Shown piece after piece: positions 1 through 5,396 of a stretch of 6,649 bases of DNA (positions within the stretch are counted from its first letter, which is position 1; each line of letters starts with the position of its first letter). This DNA is from Burkholderiales bacterium (GTDB lineage Bacteria > Pseudomonadota > Gammaproteobacteria > Burkholderiales > Burkholderiaceae_C). The notes under the pieces were generated by a model. That model made no database searches, was not told the origin of the DNA, and saw nothing but the letters and a program-made list of their open reading frames with translations. The translations under genes were made by a program, and so were the position numbers. The stretch spans positions 1 to 6,649 of the forward strand of contig JANXTP010000310.1 in the NCBI GenBank assembly GCA_025352345.1, in the 5' to 3' direction.

Positions 1-324
1 GATCAGCCGATGGGCCTCGGCGGTGATCGCCTGCACATCGGCATCTGTGACACCCGCGCCGGGCAGTCGCGAGGCTTCCAGGTAATCGGCAAATCGCACC
101 TCGAAGAACTCGTCGATGTTCGACGACACGATGCAGATGTAGCGCAGCCGCTCCAGCAGCGGCACGTCGTGGCGCAGGGCCTGTGCCAGCACGCGGCGGT
201 TGAATTCCAGGATCGAGGTTTCACGCCCGAGCATCAGATCGGGATCGCCCGCTTGCGGCGCCGCGGTCGGCTCGGGTGCGGCAGCCGTGTCGGCGGGGGG
301 GCGCAAAGCGGGGTCGGTGCTCAT
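1..324 (-). CDS. ppk1: Polyphosphate kinase 1, N-terminal part (cut by window edge)
   Basis: PPK1 reversibly polymerises the gamma-phosphate of ATP into inorganic polyphosphate and is usually membrane-associated. Only the first 108 residues are present; the frame is open to base 1, so the rest lies to the left. After an Ala/Pro-rich extension of about 30 residues comes the conserved PPK1 N-terminal domain: ETSILEFNRRVL (35-46), then PLLERLRY (55-62) and SSNIDEFFEVRF (67-78). In the E. coli enzyme the matching SNNLDEF segment carries Asn45, which contacts ATP; here the equivalent is Asn69. The family's usual Trp in 'SWLEFN' is Ile in this protein. The ATG at 324 is 4 bases after the stop of the phosphoesterase gene, with no clear Shine-Dalgarno, so translational coupling is likely. 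The catalytic histidines lie outside the window and cannot be checked. Confidence 0.93.
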   Translation of the reverse strand, partial: MSTDPALRPPADTAAAPEPTAAPQAGDPDLMLGRETSILEFNRRVLAQALRHDVPLLERLRYICIVSSNIDEFFEVRFADYLEASRLPGAGVTDADVQAITAEAHRLI

Positions 325-328
325 CTGG

Positions 329-1342
329 CTAGTTTAGGGAGGTTGCCTGTGGCTTGGGCCGGGGGAAGGCGCAACCAATGGTGCGGCCCAGGCGCCACGT
401 CACCGCCATGTCGGCCTCAGCATCGGCGGCGCCGAACACCGGGCTGGCCACGGCCTCGCGCGACCGGGCACCGGCTACGCGCGTGTCGGCGTCCGCCAAT
501 CGCAGGTGCTCGCTCCAGTCGATGATTTCGAGTCTTCCGTCGGCGTGCTCGACCAGCGCGGTCAGGCTTTCGACCCAGTCGCCGTCGTTGGCATAGGTGA
601 TGCCGTCGATCTCGCGCAGTTCGGCGTGGTGGATGTGTCCGCAGACCACGCCGTGCGCGCCGCGCCGCCGGGCTTCGCGCGCCACCGCGACCTCGAAATC
701 GCCGATGAAGTTGACCGCGCGCTTGACCTTGAATTTCAGGTACTTCGACAGGCTCCAGTACGGCAGGCCCAGCCGCGCGCGCAATGAATTCAGGTGGCGG
801 TTGAGCTTGAGCGTGAGCTCGTACAGCGTGTCGCCCACGTGGGCCATCCACTTGGCGCACTGGATCACGCCATCGAACAGATCGCCGTGGATGATCCACA
901 GTCGGCGGCCATCGGCGGTTTCGTGGATCCAGTCTTTGGCCACCTCGATGCCACCGAAGTCATGGCCCAGGTAGCGGCGTGCGAACTCGTCGTGGTTGCC
1001 GGGAATGAAGATCACCCGGGTGCCCTTTCGTGCCTTGCGCAGCAGCTTCTGCACCACGTCGTTGTGTGCCTGTGGCCAGTACCAGCTGCGCCGCAGCTGC
1101 CAGCCGTCGATGATGTCGCCGACCAGGAACAGGTGCTCGCTGTCGAAGTGCTTCAGGAAGCCCAGCAACGCCACCGCCTGGCAGCCGGGTGTGCCCAGGT
1201 GCAGGTCCGAGATCCAGACGCTGCGGTAGTGCTGTTTCGCTTCGCCCGCGGCATCTGGCGGGCCCTCACCGACGCTGTCGGTCGCTGCGCAGGGGACCTG
1301 GGAATCGGTCCACGCGCGCAGCAGGGGCAGATCGCGTTGCAT
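329..1342 (-). CDS. LpxH-like calcineurin-type metallophosphoesterase (UDP-2,3-diacylglucosamine hydrolase family)
   Basis: Cytoplasmic or membrane-peripheral metallophosphoesterase of 337 residues, of the COG2908 type usually annotated as UDP-2,3-diacylglucosamine diphosphatase-like. All dinuclear-metal motifs are visible in order: SDLHLG (45-50), GDIIDGW (75-81), GNHDE (115-119), HGD (152-154) and GHIHH (235-239), followed by NDGDWVES (252-259), which is typical of this subfamily. The catalytic core is about residues 38-280. An N-terminal stretch of about 38 residues and a C-terminal tail of about 55 residues show no motif I recognise. The ATG at 1342 is the only usable start: an in-frame stop lies at 1408-1406 and only CTG codons occur between the ATG and the first motif. 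It has no Shine-Dalgarno. It is followed at once by ppk1, so a phosphate-linked role is possible. Family membership is secure, but the substrate (lipid A precursor or another phosphoester) is not shown by the sequence, and true LpxH may be encoded elsewhere. Confidence 0.88.
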   Translation of the reverse strand: MQRDLPLLRAWTDSQVPCAATDSVGEGPPDAAGEAKQHYRSVWISDLHLGTPGCQAVALLGFLKHFDSEHLFLVGDIIDGWQLRRSWYWPQAHNDVVQKLLRKARKGTRVIFIPGNHDEFARRYLGHDFGGIEVAKDWIHETADGRRLWIIHGDLFDGVIQCAKWMAHVGDTLYELTLKLNRHLNSLRARLGLPYWSLSKYLKFKVKRAVNFIGDFEVAVAREARRRGAHGVVCGHIHHAELREIDGITYANDGDWVESLTALVEHADGRLEIIDWSEHLRLADADTRVAGARSREAVASPVFGAADAEADMAVTWRLGRTIGCAFPRPKPQATSLN

Positions 1343-1366
1343 GAGCCCGGAGGATGCGACACCGTT

Positions 1367-1406
1367 GTGACACCGGCATGGCGGTGGCGTGACGCCGCAG
1401 TGACAT
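1367..1406 (-). promoter_or_regulatory. Candidate tandem Pho box (PhoB site) before the phosphoesterase-ppk1 unit
   Basis: On the minus strand four 7-mers repeat at exactly 11-base steps: ATGTCAC (1406-1400), GCGTCAC (1395-1389), CCGCCAT (1384-1378) and GTGTCAC (1373-1367). The known Pho box is a direct repeat of CTGTCAT with 4-base spacers, an 11-base period. The units match it at 5, 4, 5 and 5 of 7 positions, and the core GTCAC is exact in three. Ten bases after the last unit lies CATCCT (1356-1351), a weak -10 (3 of 6) at the place where PhoB-dependent promoters carry theirs. ppk belongs to the Pho regulon in several proteobacteria, which supports the reading. Against it, the spacers are GC-rich rather than A/T-rich, and the implied transcript would start within a few bases of the ATG. 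Confidence 0.35.
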
Positions 1407-1439
1407 CAGCCGCCCAGCAACAGGGCGGCGCCCCGGCGA

Positions 1440-1445
1440 TACCAT
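1440..1445 (+). promoter_or_regulatory. Weak -10-like element before the transporter gene
   Basis: TACCAT matches the sigma-70 -10 consensus at 4 of 6 positions. Seventeen bases upstream, GCAACA (1417-1422) matches the -35 at only 3 of 6. It would start transcription about 35 bases before the ATG at 1487. It is the best plus-strand candidate I found in the divergent region, but it is weak and could be chance. Confidence 0.18.
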
Positions 1446-1486
1446 GCGGCACTGCCGATCCTGGACGCCGCCGTCCCGCCCCGCAC

Positions 1487-2560
1487 ATGCCTCCGCCCCA
1501 TCCCGACCGCGCTCCTGTGCTTGCCAACAAGGCGTTCCTGTTGTTGCTGATCGCGGTCTCGGTGGCCTTCGGCTGGATCCTGTGGCCTTTCTTCGGGGCG
1601 CTGTTCTGGGGAGTGGTGCTGGCCATCCTGTTCGCGCCGCTGCACCGCCGACTGCTGGCCCGGTTGAATGGGCGTGAGTCACTGTCGGCGCTGGCCACAC
1701 TGGCGGTGGTCGTGCTGATCGTGCTGCTGCCACTGGCCTTTCTGACCGCTTCGCTGGTGAGCGAGGGCGCGGGCGTCTACCAGCGCATGCAATCGGGCGA
1801 GCTGAACTTCGGCCGCTATTTCGATCAGATCATGCAGGCGTTGCCTGCGTGGGTCACTGAGCGGATGAATCAGCTCGGCCTAGGCAATGTTGCGGCGTTG
1901 AAGCAAAAGCTCGGCACCGCAGTCTCGCAAGGCACCAGCCTGATCGCGGCCCAAGCACTGAGCGTCGGCCAGAACACCTTCGAGTTCATCGTCAACTTCT
2001 TCATCACGATCTACCTCGTTTTCTTCCTGCTGCGCGATGGTGCAAGCTTGGCCGGCCGCATCAATGCCGCGATCCCGCTCGAAGAGGGAGACAAGCGAGA
2101 ACTGCTGGTGAAGTTCACCACCGTGATCCGCGCCGCGGTGAAGGGCAATGTGGTCGTCGCGATCGCGCAGGGCGCGCTCGGTGGCCTGGCGTTCTGGTTC
2201 CTCGGCGTCAATGGCGCCTTGCTGTGGGCGGTGATCATGGCCTTCCTGTCGCTGCTGCCGGCGATCGGTGGCGGGCTGGTGTGGTTGCCGGTCGCGCTGT
2301 ATTTCCTGGTGACCGGGGAGGTGTGGCAAGGCATCGGATTGATCGCTTACGGCGTGCTGGTGATCGGCATGGTCGACAACGTGCTGCGGCAGATCCTGGT
2401 CGGCAAGGACACCAAGATGCCCGATTACGTGGTGCTGATCTCCACACTCGGCGGCATGGCCGTCTTCGGCTTGAACGGTTTCGTCATCGGCCCGGTGATT
2501 GCCGCGATGTTCATGGCGGTGTGGGACATCTGCATCACGGCACGCGGGGAGGGGCGATGA
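1487..2560 (+). CDS. AI-2E family transporter (PerM/YdiK-like integral membrane protein)
   Basis: Polytopic inner-membrane protein of 357 residues, the normal length for the AI-2E/UPF0118 family (TqsA, PerM, YdiK). Family members have been linked to autoinducer-2 export or to Na+(Li+)/H+ antiport; the substrate here is unknown. Hydrophobic segments lie near 16-52 (two helices), 66-90, 165-182, 217-238, 243-298 (three close helices) and 316-346, with a less hydrophobic region at about 92-160. Family signatures are LLPAIGGGLVWLP (256-268), VDNVLRQILVGK (296-307) and GLNGFVIGPVIAAMF (328-342). The frame stays open upstream to 794, but that part is antisense to the phosphoesterase and does not look like protein. 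ATG 1487 and GTG 1517 both fit the start; neither has a Shine-Dalgarno. The stop overlaps the next start as ATGA, so the pair is co-translated. Confidence 0.9.
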   Translation: MPPPHPDRAPVLANKAFLLLLIAVSVAFGWILWPFFGALFWGVVLAILFAPLHRRLLARLNGRESLSALATLAVVVLIVLLPLAFLTASLVSEGAGVYQRMQSGELNFGRYFDQIMQALPAWVTERMNQLGLGNVAALKQKLGTAVSQGTSLIAAQALSVGQNTFEFIVNFFITIYLVFFLLRDGASLAGRINAAIPLEEGDKRELLVKFTTVIRAAVKGNVVVAIAQGALGGLAFWFLGVNGALLWAVIMAFLSLLPAIGGGLVWLPVALYFLVTGEVWQGIGLIAYGVLVIGMVDNVLRQILVGKDTKMPDYVVLISTLGGMAVFGLNGFVIGPVIAAMFMAVWDICITARGEGR

Positions 2561-3018
2561 GGGCGGGGCGATGGATCGCCATCGCGGCGTGGGCGGCGAT
2601 GGCGGCGTTGAGCCTGGTGGCAGGCTGCGCCGTCACCACCCCCGCTGCTGAATCCCCGCGCAACGCTGCGCCGAAGTCGTTTCAGGTCGAGCCCGATGAG
2701 GCCGGGATCTACGTCATCCGCAGCGAGCGCGTCGGCGGCGCGATTCCGATCGACGTGCTGATCGACGGGCAGCGCCTGGGCGCCACGGTGGCGCGGTCCT
2801 ACCTCTACGCGGTGGTGAAGCCGGGGACCCACACGGTGGACTCCCTCGGTGACATCCGCAACACGCTGGAAGTCGAGCTGAAGCCGGGAACGATCACCTA
2901 CCTGTCACAGGTGGTGGAGCTGGCCTACCTCACCTCCCCACGAACGCGCCTGCGCACAGTCAACGACGCCCAGGGTCGCGAATGGGTGATGGAATTGAAA
3001 GCGGCGCCGCTGCGCTGA
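2557..3018 (+). CDS. DUF2846-type lipoprotein
   Basis: Small secreted lipoprotein of 153 residues. A signal peptide with an Arg at 2 and 5, a hydrophobic core at 7-22 and the lipobox VAGC (21-24) indicates lipidation at Cys24. The residue after the Cys is Ala, not Asp, so by the usual Lol rule it should reach the outer membrane. Residues 50-95 follow the DUF2846 pattern: IYVIRSERVGGAIPIDVLID, then a GQRLG turn, then VVKPGTHTV. That domain is predicted beta-rich and has no assigned biochemical function. The ATG overlaps the stop of the transporter gene (ATGA) and is preceded by a strong purine run, GGGGAGGGG (2546-2554). I infer an operon with the transporter; whether the two proteins act together is unknown. 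Confidence 0.85.
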   Translation: MRAGRWIAIAAWAAMAALSLVAGCAVTTPAAESPRNAAPKSFQVEPDEAGIYVIRSERVGGAIPIDVLIDGQRLGATVARSYLYAVVKPGTHTVDSLGDIRNTLEVELKPGTITYLSQVVELAYLTSPRTRLRTVNDAQGREWVMELKAAPLR

Positions 3019-3030
3019 GCGCGGAGCGCT
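3018..3030 (+). terminator. Small hairpin in the convergent gap
   Basis: AGCGC (3018-3022), loop GGA and GCGCT (3026-3030) form a perfect 5-base stem between the lipoprotein stop and the stop of the FlgN-like gene. It is symmetric and could act on either strand, but neither side has a U-tract, so it is only a weak terminator candidate. Confidence 0.2.
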
Positions 3031-3034
3031 TGGA

Positions 3035-3463
3035 TCAGGCCAGCAGCGAGCCGGTCCGTCCAGAACGTTGCACGCCGCCATGTGCGCCGTAGACGGCAGG
3101 CGCCTCGCGCGGCAGCAGCACATCGATGGCACGGTCCAGGGCCGCGGTGGCGCGGGCCAGACTTTCGCGCTGGGCGGCCACGGTGCCACTGGCGCTCGCC
3201 AGCCGGCGGCGCAGCGCGGGCGGCACCGGGCCGTTGCGCGCGGCGCGGGAGAAATGATCGACCGCATTCGACAGCGCGCGATGCAGCTCCGACGCGTGCA
3301 AGTCGATCGACGACAGGTCCCGCGTCTGCAAGGCCGCGCTCAGCGACGCCAGTCGGTGTTCCACCGCGCTGAGCGTTAGTTCCAGGGCCGGATCCGCGAC
3401 GTCCTTGCGGGCCAGAGGAACCAGGGCGGTGGTATTGAGACGCTTCGGCGGCGACGGATTCAT
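3035..3463 (-). CDS. flgN: FlgN-like flagellar export chaperone
   Basis: A 142-residue protein that I assign to FlgN mainly by position and architecture. FlgN is a cytoplasmic chaperone that holds the hook-filament junction proteins FlgK and FlgL for type III export. Size fits (FlgN is about 140 residues). Residues 24-118 are almost entirely helical in character with Leu/Ala heptad-like spacing, broken at 78-83 by GPVPPA. The C-terminus, AVYGAHGG near 123-130 followed by a basic GRTGSLLA tail, resembles the YG-x-x-G tail common in proteobacterial FlgN. The gene begins 25 bases after flgM, the usual flgM-flgN arrangement, and would share the flgM promoter. No Shine-Dalgarno is visible before the ATG at 3463, and no other start is in frame downstream, so coupling to flgM is likely. 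The primary sequence alone would not prove the assignment. Confidence 0.6.
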   Translation of the reverse strand: MNPSPPKRLNTTALVPLARKDVADPALELTLSAVEHRLASLSAALQTRDLSSIDLHASELHRALSNAVDHFSRAARNGPVPPALRRRLASASGTVAAQRESLARATAALDRAIDVLLPREAPAVYGAHGGVQRSGRTGSLLA

Positions 3464-3488
3464 GGGCAGGTGCGGCGATGAGATTCGA

Positions 3489-3818
3489 TCAGGACTCGGG
3501 CGTGCTCTTGTTCAGCAGTTCAGCGGCGTTGGCGATCAGCTTGTCGGCGATGGCGCCGGCATCGATCTTGAAGTCGCCGTTCTCGATGGCTTGCGAGATG
3601 CGCTCGACCTTGGCGCTGTCGAATTCGACGGGGCTGGTCGATCCCGAGCGCAAGCTGGCTGCGGTGCTCGACAAGGCCACCTGTGCGCTGGGCTCGGTCG
3701 ATGCCACGGCGGCGGCTTCGCCGCTGCTGCGTGTGTTTGCCGGGGTCACGGCAGGTCCGGTTGCGGCGCTGGCCACGGGCAGACCCTGAGTCTTGTTACT
3801 GGTGCTTCCGATAGTCAT
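3489..3818 (-). CDS. flgM: Anti-sigma-28 factor FlgM
   Basis: FlgM binds sigma-28 (FliA) and blocks late flagellar transcription until the hook is complete, when FlgM is exported through the flagellar secretion system. The protein is 109 residues, at the long end for the family because of a Ser/Ala/Thr-rich, probably disordered N-terminal half. The sigma-binding C-terminal part is clear: VALSSTAASL (47-56), then FDSAKVERISQAIENGDFKI (66-85) and ADKLIANAAELL (91-102). The start region reads GTG-ATG. I chose ATG 3818 because GGGAG (3829-3825) sits 6 bases from it and only 3 from the GTG at 3821. A sigma-28 promoter lies just upstream, so FlgM is under the control of its own target. It lies after flgA and before the FlgN-like gene. 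Confidence 0.93.
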   Translation of the reverse strand: MTIGSTSNKTQGLPVASAATGPAVTPANTRSSGEAAAVASTEPSAQVALSSTAASLRSGSTSPVEFDSAKVERISQAIENGDFKIDAGAIADKLIANAAELLNKSTPES

Positions 3819-3843
3819 CACATTCTCCCGACGGGCGGCGGAG

Positions 3844-3857
3844 TGAAAAATTTTTCA
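3844..3857. repeat. Perfect 14-base A/T palindrome in the flgM leader
   Basis: TGAAAAATTTTTCA is a perfect palindrome and one of the few A/T-rich stretches in this GC-rich window. It lies between the sigma-28 -10 element (3869-3876) and the flgM Shine-Dalgarno (3829-3825), so it would be in the flgM mRNA leader. Lacking a loop, it is more likely a protein-binding or A/U-rich translation-aiding site than an RNA hairpin. Function unknown. Confidence 0.5.
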
Positions 3858-3868
3858 ACATGATCGGT

Positions 3869-3895
3869 TTATCGGCCGCTCTGCCGCCGACTTTA
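3869..3895 (-). promoter_or_regulatory. Sigma-28 (FliA) promoter for flgM-flgN
   Basis: On the minus strand TAAAGTCG (3895-3888) is followed after exactly 11 bases by GCCGATAA (3876-3869). The established FliA consensus is TAAAGTTT-N11-GCCGATAA; the -10 matches 8 of 8 and the -35 matches 6 of 8 with the core TAAAGT intact. Transcription would start near 3862, giving a leader of roughly 45 bases. It separates flgM and the FlgN-like gene from flgA and puts them in the late flagellar class, besides any read-through from flgA. Confidence 0.9.
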
Positions 3896-3956
3896 GAACT
3901 TTTTGACTGCCCGGCGCAAACGAGCGTCGACCCTGTGACGGTGTGCAACTGCCGAC

Positions 3957-4742
3957 TCACAGCGACAACTCCACCGTGCGCGTGCCCACCGGAGTGCCGG
4001 TGACGACCTGGCCGCTGTCGGTGCGCACCCGTGCCGTCTGGCCTTCGATGCCGGGCGTCAATGCCTGCCCGCTGCCGGCGACGCTGAAGCCGGGGCCGCT
4101 GGCCAGCACCTTGACCGAATCGCCTGCGGCAAACCACATTCGTGCCTTCAGGTCGGTCTGCCGCAAGCCCCGGCCAGCGATCAGCGGACGTGTCAGCGTC
4201 CGGCCCACCACGAGTGAGGTGTTGGTCATCACCGCCGCGTTGTCTTCGGCGAAATCGACCTCGGCCAGGCGCAGATCTTCCTCGCGCAAGGCAGCGCCGG
4301 CGGGCAAAGGCACCGCGGCGACCAGCGCCTGGCCGAAAACGCGCACGGTGATCGGCAGGTAAACATTCCAGGGCCGCACGCCTTGCGCGCAGCGCAGCCC
4401 GATGCGTGCCTTGCCCCACAGCCGCATGCCGGGTGGAAGGTACGGTTCGATGCGTTGACAGGGCGCCAGCTTCAGCCGCGGGTCCAACGCACCGACCTGC
4501 ACCTCGAAGCGCAGCGGCTTGTCTGCAGTGACTGCGGCCGGGTCGGCCACAGCATTGACCTGTGCAGGTGCCGTCTGTTGCGTCGCGAGCAAGGCCAATG
4601 CACGCACCTGTTCCACCAGCGCTGCATCGGGCAACTCCTGGGCGACACCACCCAAGGGCAGGCCCAGTGCCAGCAGACCAGCGATCAGCAGGCCGCCACG
4701 GTGGACGGCCTGCGCAGGGTCGGGAGCACGGCGGAATTTCAT
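3957..4742 (-). CDS. flgA: Flagellar basal body P-ring formation protein FlgA
   Basis: Periplasmic chaperone for assembly of the FlgI P ring around the rod. The protein is 261 residues including a Sec signal peptide: basic N-terminus, hydrophobic core at about 17-30, and a likely cut after GGVA (31-34). The mature part has the two conserved cysteines expected to form a disulfide: Cys95 in LAPC and Cys118 in GLRC. These are followed by WNVYLPITVRV (125-135). The C-terminal SAF-like domain runs from about 140, with PAGAALREEDLRL (147-159), VVGRTLTRPLIAGRGLRQTDL (178-198) and GDSVKVLASGPGFSV (207-221). The ATG at 4742 has only a poor AGAG before it. flgA is transcribed away from flgB and shares the 130-base region between them; it may also read through into flgM. 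Confidence 0.92.
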   Translation of the reverse strand: MKFRRAPDPAQAVHRGGLLIAGLLALGLPLGGVAQELPDAALVEQVRALALLATQQTAPAQVNAVADPAAVTADKPLRFEVQVGALDPRLKLAPCQRIEPYLPPGMRLWGKARIGLRCAQGVRPWNVYLPITVRVFGQALVAAVPLPAGAALREEDLRLAEVDFAEDNAAVMTNTSLVVGRTLTRPLIAGRGLRQTDLKARMWFAAGDSVKVLASGPGFSVAGSGQALTPGIEGQTARVRTDSGQVVTGTPVGTRTVELSL

Positions 4743-4812
4743 GTCTGCACTCTAGACACGACCGGTTGCGCCGCAGGCTGCGAATTGACGGTGAATCCCG
4801 CGCTTGTTCCCG

Positions 4813-4841
4813 CTTATGTTCGGCCCGGGGCCTCCAGACAA
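4813..4841 (-). promoter_or_regulatory. Candidate sigma-70-like promoter for flgA
   Basis: On the minus strand TTGTCT (4841-4836) and CATAAG (4818-4813) are 17 bases apart, each matching the sigma-70 hexamer at 4 of 6. Transcription would start near 4806, about 64 bases before the flgA ATG. On the plus strand the overlapping TATGTT (4815-4820) is a possible -10 for flgB without a good -35, as would suit an activator-dependent middle-class flagellar promoter. I find no sigma-28 or sigma-54 consensus here. An FlhDC site is plausible by context but too degenerate to call. Confidence 0.3.
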
Positions 4842-4872
4842 TGAGCGCACAGCCAGCCTTCGGGAGTGATCC

Positions 4873-5295
4873 ATGCTGAACCAGCTCACCAGTTCCATCG
4901 ACTTCCAGGGTCAGGCCCTGACCCTGCGGGCTGAGCGACAGCGCCTGATCGCCAGCAACATCGCCAACGCCGACACGCCAGGTTATGCGTCTCGCGACAT
5001 GAACTTCGCGCAGGCGCTGCGGGACGCCACTGGGGGCCCGACGCTGCGCCCCGGCACCGTCGGCCGGCTCGACACCACGCAGCCCGGTCACATCGCCGGC
5101 AGCGGCGCCTCACCGGCTTCGGCGAACCTGTTGTATTCGAATGTCAGCCAGACCAGCCTGGACAACAACACCGTCGACATGGACCGCGAGCGCGCCAGCT
5201 TCGTCGACAACTCGGTGAAGTACCAAGCCACGCTGACTTTCGTCAACGGCGCGGTGAAAAGCATGCTCGACGCGATCAGAGGAGCGCAGTCATGA
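4873..5295 (+). CDS. flgB: Flagellar basal body rod protein FlgB
   Basis: Proximal rod subunit, exported by the flagellar type III system and assembled between the MS ring and the distal rod. At 140 residues it has the usual length. The N-terminal rod motif is SNIANADTPGYASRDMNF (28-45), with RLIA before it; the C-terminal part has the family's SLDNNTVDMDRE (95-106) and VKYQATLTFVNG (115-126), followed by an amphipathic helix. The middle (50-90) is the variable, Gly/Pro/Thr-rich region. GGGAG (4862-4866) lies 6 bases before the ATG, a good ribosome binding site. It is the first gene of the plus-strand rod/hook operon. The stop overlaps an ATG (5292) in another frame. Confidence 0.95.
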   Translation: MLNQLTSSIDFQGQALTLRAERQRLIASNIANADTPGYASRDMNFAQALRDATGGPTLRPGTVGRLDTTQPGHIAGSGASPASANLLYSNVSQTSLDNNTVDMDRERASFVDNSVKYQATLTFVNGAVKSMLDAIRGAQS

Positions 5296-5396
5296 GCCCG
5301 CAGGGCCGTCAGGGGCCCCATGGGGGACCCTTCGAGTCCCTTGGCAACAGCTCCCGCTTGGCGGGACAGCACGAAGTGCGGAGGGTGCACCCGTGA
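5292..5396 (+). CDS. Possible 34-residue reading frame between flgB and flgC
   Basis: A short frame starts with an ATGA overlap on the flgB stop and ends with a TGA that overlaps the GTG start of flgC (GTGA). It is therefore placed as if translationally coupled to both. The product would begin MSPQGRQGPHGGPF and end HEVRRVHP: polar, basic, Gly/Pro-rich, no hydrophobic segment, no motif I know. No Shine-Dalgarno is evident beyond GGAG at 5281-5284, inside flgB, 7 bases from the ATG, which is actually well spaced. The DNA beneath is packed with inverted repeats, so the frame may be only a by-product of a structured spacer. Low confidence as a real protein. Confidence 0.22.
   Translation: MSPQGRQGPHGGPFESLGNSSRLAGQHEVRRVHP
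5311..5392. repeat. Cluster of inverted repeats in the flgB-flgC spacer
   Basis: Four dyads lie in a row. (1) AGGG at 5311-5314 pairs with CCCT at 5328-5331 around CCCCATGGGG (5316-5325). (2) TCCCGC-TTG-GCGGGA (5352-5366) is a perfect 6-base stem with a 3-base loop. (3) GCAC-GAA-GTGC (5369-5379). (4) GGGTGCACCC (5383-5392) is a perfect palindrome ending right at the flgC GTG. The flgC Shine-Dalgarno GGAGG (5380-5384) lies between and into (3) and (4). The form suggests a REP-like palindromic element or a structured leader. I see no second copy in this window. Confidence 0.55.

Noticed and set aside
794..1486. Long open extension upstream of the transporter gene, in frame with it
   Set aside because: It is antisense to the well-supported phosphoesterase, has no transporter-like or other recognisable sequence, and reflects the scarcity of stops in GC-rich DNA. 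The transporter aligns in length to its family from 1487.
2224..2556. N-terminal extension of the lipoprotein frame
   Set aside because: The signal peptide and lipobox begin at ATG 2557 with a strong purine run before it. The upstream part only shadows the transporter gene in a second frame.
3818..3823. ATG-TGA start-stop pair just before flgM
   Set aside because: The Shine-Dalgarno is only 1 base away, too close for use, and a start-stop pair of this size arises easily by chance.
4841..4879. 12-codon frame that ends just inside flgB
   Set aside because: It has no convincing ribosome binding site and is very short; the flgB ribosome binding site lies inside it. Probably chance.
3796..5091. 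Open frame of 431 codons on the minus strand overlapping flgA and the flgA-flgB region
   Set aside because: It is Arg/Gly/Ala-rich shadow sequence in another frame over flgA, and also runs through the flgA-flgB promoter region and antisense into flgB. No motif is visible.
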